Source: CAMFKD01 sp964436955
GTDB lineage: Bacteria > Chlamydiota > Chlamydiia > Chlamydiales > JAJFMA01
Length of the DNA: 64,000 bases
NCBI GenBank assembly: GCA_964436955.1
Contig: CAYTFC010000005.1
Span: 1-64,000 of the forward strand
Direction: 5' to 3'
This document shows positions 43,415 through 52,359 of this stretch, one piece after another. The notes beneath the pieces were generated by a model. That model searched no databases. It saw nothing but the letters and a program-made list of their open reading frames with translations, and had not been told where the DNA came from. Positions within the stretch are counted from its first letter, which is position 1; each line of letters opens with the position of its first letter. The position numbers were made by a program, and so were the translations under genes.

Positions 43415-44678
43415 CGATAACGTTTACTGTACGAGCGATTGCCCCCCGATTGGCTGTAATAAATGCTTCACCAGCTTGGCCCAATTGTGCTCTCAAAGCC
43501 GTATCCGAAAACAAGTTGGATAAAGCTATGGACAACTCGTCCGGTGCAACCTTCAAACCAGCACCTGCCTGCAGCATCAGCCTTTCTAGTTCCGGCTGTG
43601 CATGCATATGTGGTCCAAATATCACGGGAACAGCATAATGACAGGGCTCCAAAATATTATGTCCACCCACACGAGATGTAAAACTTCCTGCCACAATCGC
43701 CACATCAGACAACTGATAGCATTCCTTTAACACTCCCATGGCATCTACTAAAACTACACGACTATCTCCACGACTTGGAATCGTATCGCTGTAGCGACAA
43801 AATGGAATGCCTTCGCTGACTAGCAGTCTAGCTACTTCGTCAAAACGCTCAGGATGCCTTGGCACAAGCAAAAGTTTCATTTGAGGATGTTTTACCCAAA
43901 TTTCTCTGCATGTTTGTAGAAATAAGCGCTCCTCAGGATCATGGGTTGAACCGGCAGTGATAATAACTTGTCCAGCCTTCAAACCCATTCGTTCTCTTAA
44001 GTGGTTTAACTCTTCAGGAGAGTTCCTGGGAAGCGTTGCATCGAATTTTAAGTTTCCCGTGACAGTAATTTTGTTTGAGGCAACCCCTACAGACTCAAAA
44101 CGGCTGCGATATTCCTCGCTTTGCGCACATACAGCATCAAATAGGCCAAAAAGCTTATGCGAGAAAAAAGAAAGTTTGCAGAAGCGCTGAGTTGAGCGCT
44201 CAGACAGCTTCCCATTCACAACTATTAGCCTTGAGCCTGCCTCGTTTGCCGCACTTAAAAAGTTAAACCAGTAATCAGTCTCTGTGACGATGACAACGTC
44301 AGGACGTATCTTAGACATCAGACGCCGCATAATCCAACTAAAGTCTAATGGCAAAAATAGGTGCTGAGTGGCGAAGGGCATGGTTCGACCTGCTTCTGCA
44401 TGACCTGTGGCTGTAATCGAGGACACCACAATGATGGGGTCATCAAGAGTCTGGCGCAGACGTTCCACCAACGGTGCCACAGCTTTGGTTTCGCCAAGCG
44501 AAACAGCGTGTACCCACACCAACTTGCGATTCCCTTTGTCGATTGGCTGAATACCTACACCGAATCGCTCCCAAACACTACCAGCCGAGCGCTTCTTCTT
44601 CCATAGTTGAACCAACACTCGCGGCAGCATCAATAGCAAACCAACGAGCAAACATAAGTCATAAAAAAAACTTAACAT
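43401..44678 (-). CDS. waaA: 3-deoxy-D-manno-octulosonic acid (Kdo) transferase
   Basis: Transfers Kdo from CMP-Kdo to lipid A precursor at the inner membrane; chlamydial enzymes are multifunctional. About 425 residues from MLSFFYDLCLLVGLLLMLPR (44678); the frame is open to 44765. The N-terminal anchor helix is followed by SVWERFGVG with the catalytic Glu near residue 40, VWVHAVSLGETKAVAPLV near residue 52, TETDYWFNFL near residue 120, ITAGSTHDPEE near residue 250 and HNILEPCHYAVPVIFGP near residue 345. The last residues (GYML, stop) are encoded by repeat family A. Confidence 0.93.
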   Translation of the reverse strand: MLSFFYDLCLLVGLLLMLPRVLVQLWKKKRSAGSVWERFGVGIQPIDKGNRKLVWVHAVSLGETKAVAPLVERLRQTLDDPIIVVSSITATGHAEAGRTMPFATQHLFLPLDFSWIMRRLMSKIRPDVVIVTETDYWFNFLSAANEAGSRLIVVNGKLSERSTQRFCKLSFFSHKLFGLFDAVCAQSEEYRSRFESVGVASNKITVTGNLKFDATLPRNSPEELNHLRERMGLKAGQVIITAGSTHDPEERLFLQTCREIWVKHPQMKLLLVPRHPERFDEVARLLVSEGIPFCRYSDTIPSRGDSRVVLVDAMGVLKECYQLSDVAIVAGSFTSRVGGHNILEPCHYAVPVIFGPHMHAQPELERLMLQAGAGLKVAPDELSIALSNLFSDTALRAQLGQAGEAFITANRGAIARTVNVIGYML

Positions 44679-44804
44679 CTTTTTTGTCACGTTAACATCC
44701 ACCGTTAAAAACTTGGACCTATTGTACTCCACCGATCGCTTGACGTAAAGGAAAGGCTGCCTCATACTGACTCACCCTACTTAACTGCGCGATGTGTGTT
44801 GCCC

Positions 44805-45380
44805 ATGATTGGCCAAACTTCACCTAAATCCTACCATGAAGCCCTTAAGACTGCAGCCAACGCCTGTACATATGTACGCGATCAAGCATATGATATTGTT
44901 AACAAAACGCCTTTGGGATTAATCGTAGACCGTATCTCTGATTTTCTACGTAACAATGCTGCATTAGTTCAATGGGGGGGCGCTATTTTTTTTGCTGCCG
45001 CTGGCCCTACCTTTTTCGTTCCAGGCTTTGCAGTGGGCGTAGCTGTGGGTTCGCTGATTCCCTATGACCCTTCATCGTTTGCCGATATCGACTTCAAAGC
45101 ACTGAAGCAGACTGTAAACACCATTATTTTTATCGCAGGCATGTGTATGGGTCCGGGTGCCTCGTTTTTTATTTCCGGTTACACACCAGGATTTCATACC
45201 TATCGTGTGTGGAACGGCTACTATACCAATATTGGCCTGAAAGGTCCAAGGGCATTAGAATTCGAATTGGATAGTATGTGCTGGGAGTTGGCCCAATGGA
45301 TTCCCGGCTTTAACCCTGCAGCTCACCCTCAGTTGGCTAAGATTAAGGCTAATAAGAATTTACTACTGTATCGTGCTTAG
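44805..45380 (+). CDS. Inc-like membrane protein A of a related pair
   Basis: About 191 residues from the ATG at 44805; GTG and TTG codons just upstream keep the frame open. A polar helical N-terminus (residues 1-55) is followed by the hydrophobic hairpin LVQWGGAIFFAAAGPTFFVP / GFAVGVAVGSLIP (about 55-88), a polar spacer, and a second hydrophobic segment near 107-128. The layout fits an inclusion-membrane protein (inference). Its pattern RDQAYDIV...FLRNNAA...FVPGFAVGVAVG resembles the next gene's REKAYTVA...VKNNSE...FVGGVGIGVVLG. The stop codon's last base is the first base of the repeat element that follows. Confidence 0.6.
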   Translation: MIGQTSPKSYHEALKTAANACTYVRDQAYDIVNKTPLGLIVDRISDFLRNNAALVQWGGAIFFAAAGPTFFVPGFAVGVAVGSLIPYDPSSFADIDFKALKQTVNTIIFIAGMCMGPGASFFISGYTPGFHTYRVWNGYYTNIGLKGPRALEFELDSMCWELAQWIPGFNPAAHPQLAKIKANKNLLLYRA

Positions 45381-45543
45381 ACCCTGATTGCTACCCAATG
45401 CTGTCAACTTAAAATAAATCCTTGTTAATGCCGCTTCGGCGAAGCGGCGCTACAACGTGTAACAAAACATGTAGAGCCACTTCGCCGAAGTGGCGTGGTA
45501 AAAATGTTCTTTAAGTTGACAGCATTGGGTAGCAATCAGGGTC
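45380..45543. mobile_element. composite MITE-like element with perfect 34-base ends
   Basis: 164 bases. The ends 45380-45413 and 45510-45543 are perfect 34-base inverted repeats (outermost gaccctgattgctacccaat). Inside is family A copy 4: a clean unit at 45430-45463 and, facing it, a partial unit (gccacttcgccgaagtggc) at 45476-45494. It therefore nests one repeat family in another. It lies exactly between two related Inc-like genes. Confidence 0.88.
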
Positions 45544-45648
45544 TTAGAATGAGGATCTTTATCAATGCTTAACAACGTCTTGACTCTAGATTAATCCTCA
45601 TACATTATCATTTTGAATAAAACTCAATTATCTAAGGGAGAAAGGAAC

Positions 45649-46158
45649 ATGGAACTAGTAAGAGCCACTACCGGCATATTTTTTAAAACAAGCAGTGTTT
45701 CGGATGCAGTTGACGATATCACAAATGGTGTCGGCACTCTGTATCAGATTGGTAGAGAGAAAGCTTACACAGTTGCAAAGGCGATTGGCGTTGAAAAAGG
45801 CTGTGAACGCGCTCACAACATGGTTAAAAATAACTCAGAAGTGATATTCTGGGCGGTAGCTCTTGTAAACATTTGGCAAAACGCATTGATGTTTGTTGGC
45901 GGCGTCGGCATTGGCGTAGTGCTCGGCGGAGCGGGTGAAAAAATGGGCATCATCGATAAAGCGATCCAGCTCATCAAAACCAAAGAAGCTTTGACAGGGT
46001 ACAATTATCTAACTGGCGCCTTGTTCTTCGTCTTAGCAACCTGGTTGAGCTCGCTTCAAAGCGGTATCGTTGCCGGTAACTATCTAAGCGGTTCGGCTCT
46101 TGAAGAAGACAAAAAAGGCATCTTCACGCAAGTGGGGGAATTACTTCAGGGCAAATAG
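45649..46158 (+). CDS. Inc-like membrane protein B of a related pair
   Basis: 169 residues from MELVRATTG (45649), chosen for AAAGGA just upstream; the frame opens at 45613. A polar N-terminus is followed by a hydrophobic hairpin (VIFWAVALVNIWQNALMFVG / GVGIGVVLGGAG, about 66-97) and another segment (YLTGALFFVLATWLSSLQSG). It has the same order of features as the gene at 44805 and short shared motifs, so the two are probably old paralogues. Its 3' end overlaps the convergent metallo-hydrolase by 35 bases. Confidence 0.65.
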   Translation: MELVRATTGIFFKTSSVSDAVDDITNGVGTLYQIGREKAYTVAKAIGVEKGCERAHNMVKNNSEVIFWAVALVNIWQNALMFVGGVGIGVVLGGAGEKMGIIDKAIQLIKTKEALTGYNYLTGALFFVLATWLSSLQSGIVAGNYLSGSALEEDKKGIFTQVGELLQGK

Positions 46159-47086
46159 GAACATCTAGTCCGTGGCCTGGCTCTATCAGGCGAAAGCGAT
46201 CCGGCAGGATTTTGTAGCGTCTTAGGGCACTTCTTAATTCATTTGCCGGATCGTCATACCCCTCATCCGCAAGTTGAAATGTCCCGAAATGCATACCAAT
46301 ACTAATAATTGGATTTAGTAATTGATGCACTTTTGCTGCATCATCAGGCGATAGATGCACGGGAGCCATGAACCAGCGCGGAGAGTACGCTCCAATTGGT
46401 AAAAGAGCTAAGCGAATATCTCCGCAATAGTCTTTGATCTGCTGAAAATGCGGGCCAAAACCAGAATCCCCAGTAAAATAGATCACTCCAGCATCCCCTT
46501 GAAATTGAATAACAAAGCCTCCCCATAGCGTTTTGTTGTGGTCCAAAAGCCCACGACGAGAAAAGTGTTGAGCTGGCACAAAAGTAATTTTTGGCCCCTT
46601 TTCAAGGACTTGTTCCTCCCACCACACGAACTCCTGAACATGCTGGATACCCTGCCGTTCCAAGAAAGTCTTATTGCCCTTACCCACCAAAAATTGGGGA
46701 TTATGAGTACCTTGAAGACGCTTTAACGTGGGTAAATCGAGGTGGTCATAGTGATTATGACTGATTAACACTACGTCGATCTTGGGGAGATCTTCAAAGC
46801 GGACACCCGGATCTATCACCCTCTTTGGTCCTAGAATCCCCCACGGTCCAGCCCTCTTGGACCAAATAGGATCGGTCAAGATGTTCAATCCATTGGCTTG
46901 AATAAGAAAGGTGGAGTGGTTGATGAATGTAACTCTCAGCTGACCATCTTTAACATAATCAAAAAGGACCTTTTGGGATTCACTCGCCACATAGGTTGGC
47001 CATTCTATAGGTTTACGGTGCATCAACCAATGTAATAGATCTCGAAAACCACGCTGAGAAGCTGAAGATTGGAATTTATCATTCAT
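46124..47086 (-). CDS. metallo-beta-lactamase-fold hydrolase (UlaG/NAPE-PLD-like)
   Basis: 320 residues. The zinc motif is SHNHYDHLDLPTL near residue 112, with earlier ILTDPIWSKRAGPWGILGPK near residue 70, later FVPAQHFSRRGLLDHNKTLWGG near residue 170 and FTGDSGFGPHF near residue 205. The last zinc-site His is in the region PVHLSPDDAAKVHQ. This pattern matches the UlaG/NAPE-phospholipase D-like branch, so a phospholipid or lactone substrate is possible but not established. It has no signal peptide and stands alone. Confidence 0.85.
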   Translation of the reverse strand: MNDKFQSSASQRGFRDLLHWLMHRKPIEWPTYVASESQKVLFDYVKDGQLRVTFINHSTFLIQANGLNILTDPIWSKRAGPWGILGPKRVIDPGVRFEDLPKIDVVLISHNHYDHLDLPTLKRLQGTHNPQFLVGKGNKTFLERQGIQHVQEFVWWEEQVLEKGPKITFVPAQHFSRRGLLDHNKTLWGGFVIQFQGDAGVIYFTGDSGFGPHFQQIKDYCGDIRLALLPIGAYSPRWFMAPVHLSPDDAAKVHQLLNPIISIGMHFGTFQLADEGYDDPANELRSALRRYKILPDRFRLIEPGHGLDVPICPEVIPPLA

Positions 47087-47137
47087 GCCCTATTTGTATC
47101 GCAAAAATGAACGCTCTTGTCCAAAGGAAAACAACTT

Positions 47138-47329
47138 CTGATCCCACCAACCATCGCAATAACATCCTAAATCGTGCCCATGCCCGACTCCTAAATCCAT
47201 TCTTATCCTTATTCCTAGACGGTTAGTGGTTGATTTATTACTAATTCGGAAGGGATATTTTGTTTGTGCAAGGGCAAGGGCAGGTTCGGGCTCCATTAGG
47301 ATGTTATTGGAATGGAATGTGGGGGTCGG
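47138..47329. mobile_element. MITE-like element, repeat family B (diverged copy)
   Basis: About 192 bases. The ends share aataacatcctaa with its complement ttaggatgttatt, and the inner parts carry the same C-rich/G-rich inverted pair (gcccatgcccgac; aagggcaagggcagg) as the copy at 29670-29876. The terminal match is weaker than in that copy. It separates the metallo-hydrolase and ugd starts (divergent). Confidence 0.75.
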
Positions 47330-47407
47330 CATGAATGAGAACGTCTTCACTTGAGAAGAACACGCAATTATGCCACGCTACTGACCAAATTAGATCGGAG
47401 GAGAGTC

Positions 47408-48820
47408 ATGAAGCTATTGGTTATCGGAACAGGTTATGTCGGGTTAGTCACCGGAACCTGCTTTGCAGAAATGGGACATCATGTCGTTTGTTTAGATATT
47501 GATGCCGAGAAAATTGGCAAGCTACTCAAAGGCGAAATGCCCATCTATGAACCGGGTCTCCAAGAAATGGTACTACGAAATGTCAAGGAAGGTCGTCTCC
47601 GTTTCACCACTAAATATACCGAAGCCGTCCGCGATGCTCAGATCTGCTTTATCGCTGTTGATACTCCCCAAAGTCCTAACGGTGAAGCTGATCTATCTAA
47701 AGTCCGCAATGTAGCACGCGCCATCGCAACTGAAATGCCCGACTATCGTCTGATCGTCATCAAATCCACAGTACCTGTAGGAACAGCGGCAGAAGTCTCC
47801 AAAATTGTTCAAAAAACTCTAGATGAACGCGGAGTTACCTTCGAGTTCGACGTGGTCTCCAACCCCGAATTCCTCAAGGAAGGCGACGCAATCAACGACT
47901 GCATGAAGCCCGATCGCGTGATCATTGGCGCTCCGAATAAGCGGGCGGAGGACCTTGTTAAAGAAATTTACACAGCTTTTACTTTAAGCCATGACCGTAT
48001 CCTTACAATGGATGTTCCCTCCGCTGAGCTAACCAAATATGCCGCCAATAGTATGCTAGCATTGCGCATCTCCTTTATGAATGAACTAGCAGGATTATGC
48101 GAACTCGTTGATGCCGATATTAACCACGTGCGTAAAGGAATCGGATCGGATAACCGCATAGGCTTTAAATTCCTTTATGCTGGTGTAGGCTTTGGTGGAG
48201 CCTGCTTCCCAAAAGATATTCGAGCCCTACAAGCGCAAGCGCGCAACCTTAACTATACTACACCCATTCTAGGTGCGGTTGAAACCGTTAACATGCGTCA
48301 AAAGCAAGTACTCGGTCGAAAAATCGCCAGCTACTTCTCCAATCGCGGTGGCTTAGAAGGCAAAACCATTGGGATTCTTGGGTTAGCCTTTAAACCCAAT
48401 ACCGATGATGTTCGTGAGGCTCCCGCTCGCGTTCTTGTAGAACAACTTTTGGAAGCTGGCGCCAAAGTCCGTTTATATGATCCTGTAGCCAGACAAACCG
48501 CCCAAAAAAGCTTTCCGCAAGATCCACATATTTATTGGGCTAAAGATGAACTTGATGCCGCCACAGGCGCCGATGCGCTAGCCCTAGTCACTGAATGGCG
48601 CCAATTCCGTTTCCTCGATTTTCGAGCGATCAAAGATGTGATGTGTGGACATGCCTTCTTCGATGGACGCAACCAATACAATGCTCGAGAAATGCTACAA
48701 AGAGGTTTTGACTATTTTTGTATCGGCCAGAAAGGCCAAGTGCAAGGACAAGAAAAGTCCCAAGCTCCAGGCACTACAAAGGCCAACGAAGACTCCACAG
48801 CACCAGCTAAGAGGTCATAA
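47408..48820 (+). CDS. ugd: UDP-glucose 6-dehydrogenase
   Basis: Oxidises UDP-glucose to UDP-glucuronate with two NAD+. 470 residues from MKLLVIGTGYVGLVTGTCFA (47408), with GGAGGAGAG upstream; the earlier frame start at 47351 lacks one. Catalytic Cys is in GVGFGGACFPKDIRAL near residue 265, and ILGLAFKPNTDDVREAPA is near residue 330. A 30-residue Gln/Lys-rich tail (QKGQVQGQEKSQAPGTTK) is extra. UDP-glucuronate would serve a surface polysaccharide; the sugar-phosphate transferase two genes downstream fits that. Confidence 0.95.
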   Translation: MKLLVIGTGYVGLVTGTCFAEMGHHVVCLDIDAEKIGKLLKGEMPIYEPGLQEMVLRNVKEGRLRFTTKYTEAVRDAQICFIAVDTPQSPNGEADLSKVRNVARAIATEMPDYRLIVIKSTVPVGTAAEVSKIVQKTLDERGVTFEFDVVSNPEFLKEGDAINDCMKPDRVIIGAPNKRAEDLVKEIYTAFTLSHDRILTMDVPSAELTKYAANSMLALRISFMNELAGLCELVDADINHVRKGIGSDNRIGFKFLYAGVGFGGACFPKDIRALQAQARNLNYTTPILGAVETVNMRQKQVLGRKIASYFSNRGGLEGKTIGILGLAFKPNTDDVREAPARVLVEQLLEAGAKVRLYDPVARQTAQKSFPQDPHIYWAKDELDAATGADALALVTEWRQFRFLDFRAIKDVMCGHAFFDGRNQYNAREMLQRGFDYFCIGQKGQVQGQEKSQAPGTTKANEDSTAPAKRS

Positions 48821-48826
48821 AGAATC

Positions 48827-49699
48827 TTGCTCACGCTAATAAAAGAAAAGACCGCCATCATCGATACACGCCTCAATCAACTCGTCGCGGAAATCGATGC
48901 GCCCTATCGTATTCTTTTTCAAGCGGCACGTTATGCGCTTTTTGGCGGTGGAAAACGGTTACGCCCGCTCCTTACGCTAGCCACAACAGAGGCTTTAGGC
49001 GTATCCAGTGAATTCTCATTAGATCCTGCCTGCGCCCTAGAGCTCATCCACACGTACTCATTGATCCATGACGACCTTCCTTGCATGGATGACGATGATT
49101 TTCGTCGCGGACGCCCTACTGTTCATCGAGTTTATCCCGAAGGTCACGCCGTATTAGCCGGAGACTTCTTATTGACATATGCCTTTGAAGTCATTGCTAA
49201 TGCTCCTGGCCTATCTGCTGAGCAGCGCGTGAACCTTATAAAAACCATCTCTAAAGCTTCCGGAGCACAGGGAATGGTTGGCGGTCAAGTCATGGACCTT
49301 GAAGCAGAAGATAAGCGCATCAATTTGGATACTTTAGCTATAATTCATCGCTGCAAAACCGGAGCATTAATCACCGCAGCCTTTGAAATCGGTGGTATTG
49401 TGGCCAATGCTAGCGACCAATTAATGAAAGACCTTGTGAGTATCGGTAAAAATCTCGGACAGGCGTTTCAAATCATCGACGACGTTCTAGATGTCACTGC
49501 CAGCGAAGCCAAACATGGCAAAATAAGTTCTGATGTTACTAACTCTAAAGCAACTTACGTGACGCTGATGGGAATCGAAGAATCTGAAAAAGAGGCCCAA
49601 ACCCTGCTTCACAAAGCCCTTAACCTCATCAACAGCCTGCCAGGTGATATAGAAGTATTACGCAGTCTCGCCACCAGGCTAGTGGACCGCAAAAGCTAA
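48827..49699 (+). CDS. ispA: farnesyl/geranyl diphosphate synthase
   Basis: 290 residues. First Asp-rich motif HDDLPCMDDDDFRRGRPTVH near residue 85, with Tyr at the fifth position before it (YSLIHDD), which in IspA limits chain length to C15. Second motif FQIIDDVLDVTASEAKHGK near residue 220. The start is a TTG at 48827, 6 bases after the ugd stop; AAGAGG lies upstream. Downstream of ugd it is co-oriented with the lipid-linked sugar genes; its product feeds undecaprenyl phosphate and quinones. Confidence 0.92.
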   Translation: MLTLIKEKTAIIDTRLNQLVAEIDAPYRILFQAARYALFGGGKRLRPLLTLATTEALGVSSEFSLDPACALELIHTYSLIHDDLPCMDDDDFRRGRPTVHRVYPEGHAVLAGDFLLTYAFEVIANAPGLSAEQRVNLIKTISKASGAQGMVGGQVMDLEAEDKRINLDTLAIIHRCKTGALITAAFEIGGIVANASDQLMKDLVSIGKNLGQAFQIIDDVLDVTASEAKHGKISSDVTNSKATYVTLMGIEESEKEAQTLLHKALNLINSLPGDIEVLRSLATRLVDRKS

Positions 49700-49768
49700 T
49701 ACACGATTTTCTTTGCTCTCGATCTCTATTTTTGGGTATAAGCTCAAGAAAAAGAAGGAAAAATCTGC

Positions 49769-50440
49769 ATGGATGGACTTGGCAATAATACTCTTGCACT
49801 GCCTTCCAAAATAAAAACTAAAATCAAGCAGCTTAGACTAAAACGGCTTTTTGACATTGGCTTTAGTCTCGCAGTGCTTGCTTTAGGGTGGCCTATATTT
49901 GCCTGTATCGCCCTCGCCATTAAATATTGCTCTAAAGGAGATATCATTTACTCACAAGACCGAGTCGGCCGCGGTGGCAAGCTGTTCCCCTGCTACAAGT
50001 TTCGAACGATGTACCCAAATGCAGATGAAATGCTTGATGAGCTTTTAAAGCAAAATCCCGAACTAAAAAGCGAATGGAAACAACGGCGCAAACTCGCTCA
50101 TGATCCTCGTATCCTACCCATTGGACGGTGGCTGCGTCGTTCCTCACTTGATGAGCTGCCTCAATTTTTGAACGTGCTTAAAGGAGACATGAGCGTCGTT
50201 GGTCCACGACCCATTACAGCGGAAGAAGTCCTAACCTTTTATGGAGTCAAAGCCCATAAAATTCTAAGTATGCGCCCAGGAATTACTGGTATATGGCAAA
50301 CCAGCGATCGTGGAATTGGCACATACCAAGATCGCGTTCGCATGGATGAAACCTACGTAGATACACAGAACATCTTCTTAGATATCAAGCTTGTCTTTCA
50401 AACCATCATTGCCATGATTCGTCCCCGATCCGCATGTTAA
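49769..50440 (+). CDS. lipid-carrier sugar-1-phosphate transferase (WcaJ/WbaP type)
   Basis: 223 residues of the bacterial sugar transferase family, which starts surface polysaccharide or O-antigen synthesis by moving a sugar phosphate onto undecaprenyl phosphate. One re-entrant N-terminal helix (RLFDIGFSLAVLALGWPIFA), then DRVGRGGKLFPCYKFRTMYP near residue 71, LRRSSLDELPQFLNVLKGDM near residue 125, SVVGPRPI and RPGITGIWQTSDRG near residue 170. The sugar cannot be told. It overlaps the next gene by seven bases. Confidence 0.92.
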   Translation: MDGLGNNTLALPSKIKTKIKQLRLKRLFDIGFSLAVLALGWPIFACIALAIKYCSKGDIIYSQDRVGRGGKLFPCYKFRTMYPNADEMLDELLKQNPELKSEWKQRRKLAHDPRILPIGRWLRRSSLDELPQFLNVLKGDMSVVGPRPITAEEVLTFYGVKAHKILSMRPGITGIWQTSDRGIGTYQDRVRMDETYVDTQNIFLDIKLVFQTIIAMIRPRSAC

Positions 50441-50964
50441 GAGACGATAAAAAACTTATCCTTCTGGCGTTTCTATTTGCTCTAGTGCCCACATTGCTGA
50501 GTCCTGTGCTGACGCCCTGGCTGCGGATCAACTATTTCGCGCCTTTTCTTACACTCATGTTTTACAAGCGCCCCCTCCAAAGCTGCCTTTGGTATGCTTT
50601 TGGATGCGGATTTATCCTCGATTTGCTGACCGCCCGCTTACGATTAGGCTTATATATCGTTAATTACTGCCTCACAATTGGACTGTTGTATGGACAAAAA
50701 CGCCACTTCTTTGAAGATAAACTTTCCACTTTACCAATCATGACAGCTCTTTTTTCTATTCTATCGACAGTGATACAAATCGTTTTGCTAAAAATCGCCG
50801 GCACCACATTAGAACTATCTTGGGCTTGGTTGGGAACAGATTTGGTATTGTTTCCCTTGGCCGATGCGGCCTATGCACTCGTTTGGTTTGCCATACCGGC
50901 GTATCTACTGCGCCGACGTCCGCAGAACCGCGACAATACCCTTTCCCTCAGAACTGGGATCTAG
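50434..50964 (+). CDS. MreD-like integral membrane protein
   Basis: 176 residues, five or six hydrophobic segments. The region YAFGCGFILDLLTARLRLGLY (about 48-68) resembles the conserved Gly-x-x-x-Asp-Leu segment of MreD, the membrane partner of the MreB cell-shape system. The overlap with the upstream transferase gene implies co-translation. The assignment is tentative: small polytopic proteins share weak patterns. Confidence 0.5.
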   Translation: MLRDDKKLILLAFLFALVPTLLSPVLTPWLRINYFAPFLTLMFYKRPLQSCLWYAFGCGFILDLLTARLRLGLYIVNYCLTIGLLYGQKRHFFEDKLSTLPIMTALFSILSTVIQIVLLKIAGTTLELSWAWLGTDLVLFPLADAAYALVWFAIPAYLLRRRPQNRDNTLSLRTGI

Positions 50965-50986
50965 AACCAGGACGGCCTTTGTTAAT

Positions 50987-51051
50987 GCCGCTTCGGCGAA
51001 GCGGCGCTACAACGTGTAATAAAACATGTGACGCCACTTCGCCGAAATGGC
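50987..51051. repeat. palindromic repeat family A, copy 5 (double unit)
   Basis: Clean unit gccgcttcggcgaagcggcg plus ctacaacgtgtaat (50987-51020), then aaaacatgtgacg and a partial inverted unit (gccacttcgccgaaatggc, 51033-51051). The arrangement is nearly the same as the inside of the element at 45380-45543, but here no family D ends surround it. Confidence 0.9.
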
Positions 51052-51099
51052 AGCCCTAATATTTTTCATTATTTCGTCCTTTACTGTATAGTCGTTAGC

Positions 51100-52359
51100 A
51101 TGAATGCACCCCTTTCAGAACGCCAACGCCCTTCCTCACTAGATGCAATAGTGGGACAAGATCACCTTTTAAGCGATCACGGTTTCATCACGCGCATCAT
51201 TCAATCTGAAAAACCCCAATCCATCATTCTGTGGGGTCCTCCTGGCTGTGGCAAAACGTCCATTGCTCGTCTATATGCCCAAGCCTTTGCCTATCGTTTT
51301 TTTACGCTTAGCGCAGTTTTCAGCGGCATTGCAGACCTTCGCAATATCATCAAAGATGCCCAGTCAACACCTCTACTGCATAAGGGAGCCTTGGTTTTTG
51401 TCGATGAAATTCACCGCTTTAATAAAACCCAACAGGAAGCTTTTCTTCCGTTTGTAGAGGATGGCACCGTTGTTTTAGTCGGAGCTACAGCAGAAAATCC
51501 ATCGTTTCACCTAAGTAATGCTTTGCTCTCACGCGTTCGCGTTCTCACGCTTAATCCCCTTGATGAAAAGGCTCTTGCTACACTCTTAGAACGTTATGAA
51601 GCACGTATTGGGCCTTTACCTCTAGATGTGGATGCTCGCAATCAGCTGATACATATGGCCCAAGGAGATGGCCGGTACCTATTTAATATGATTCAAAGCC
51701 TGGAAAGTCACAAACCTCAGCAACCGCTGAATGCGCAAGAGTTAGCCGAATGCGTGCAGCAACGTGCCGCCCTTTACGATCGAGCGGGCGAGCAGCACTA
51801 TAACCTAATCTCCGCCATGCACAAAGCCGTCCGTGGGTCGGACCCCGATGCAGCCCTATACTGGATGTGCCGTATGCTAGAAGGCGGTGAAGCGCCCCTA
51901 TTTATAGCCCGTCGCCTCATACGCATGGCCGCAGAAGACATTGGATTGGCTGATCCACAGGCCTTACCTTTGGCAATTGCCGCACGCGACAGCTACGAAA
52001 TGCTAGGCAGTCCAGAAGGAGAACTCGCATTAGCTCAGGTCACCATCTACCTCGCCCTCGCCCCCAAAAGCAATCGATCCTATGTGGCCTATGGAGCTGC
52101 CCGCGCACTTGCAGCAGAAACAAATCATCTTTCGCCACCCAAACATATTCTCAATGCTCCAACGAAACTCATGAAACAGGAAGGATATGGAAAGGGGTAC
52201 CAGTATGATCCTGATACCCCTCATGGCTTTTCTGGCCAAAATTACTTTCCGGACGAACTCGCCAGGCAAAAATTCTACGAACCCGTCGAACTCGGATTCG
52301 AACGAGAAATGAAGAAACGCTTAGACTATTTCAGTCATCTGCGACAAAAACTGAATTAA
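51100..52359 (+). CDS. rarA: RarA/MgsA-family replication-associated ATPase
   Basis: AAA+ clamp-loader-related ATPase acting at stalled replication forks, cytosolic, usually a tetramer. About 420 residues from MNAPLSERQRPSSLDAIVGQ (51100); the frame is open from 51028 inside the repeat. Walker A ILWGPPGCGKTSIARLYA near residue 50, Walker B LVFVDEIHRFNKTQQEAFLP near residue 105, sensor VGATAENPSF near residue 135, and the C-terminal DPDAALYWMCRMLEGGE tetramer region. The 3' end overlaps the convergent gene by 29 bases. Confidence 0.94.
   Translation: MNAPLSERQRPSSLDAIVGQDHLLSDHGFITRIIQSEKPQSIILWGPPGCGKTSIARLYAQAFAYRFFTLSAVFSGIADLRNIIKDAQSTPLLHKGALVFVDEIHRFNKTQQEAFLPFVEDGTVVLVGATAENPSFHLSNALLSRVRVLTLNPLDEKALATLLERYEARIGPLPLDVDARNQLIHMAQGDGRYLFNMIQSLESHKPQQPLNAQELAECVQQRAALYDRAGEQHYNLISAMHKAVRGSDPDAALYWMCRMLEGGEAPLFIARRLIRMAAEDIGLADPQALPLAIAARDSYEMLGSPEGELALAQVTIYLALAPKSNRSYVAYGAARALAAETNHLSPPKHILNAPTKLMKQEGYGKGYQYDPDTPHGFSGQNYFPDELARQKFYEPVELGFEREMKKRLDYFSHLRQKLN

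Noticed and set aside
51028..51099. 24-codon N-terminal extension of RarA
   Set aside because: It is encoded by repeat family A and the following A/T-rich stretch; the family start MNAPLSERQRP at 51100 is preferred.
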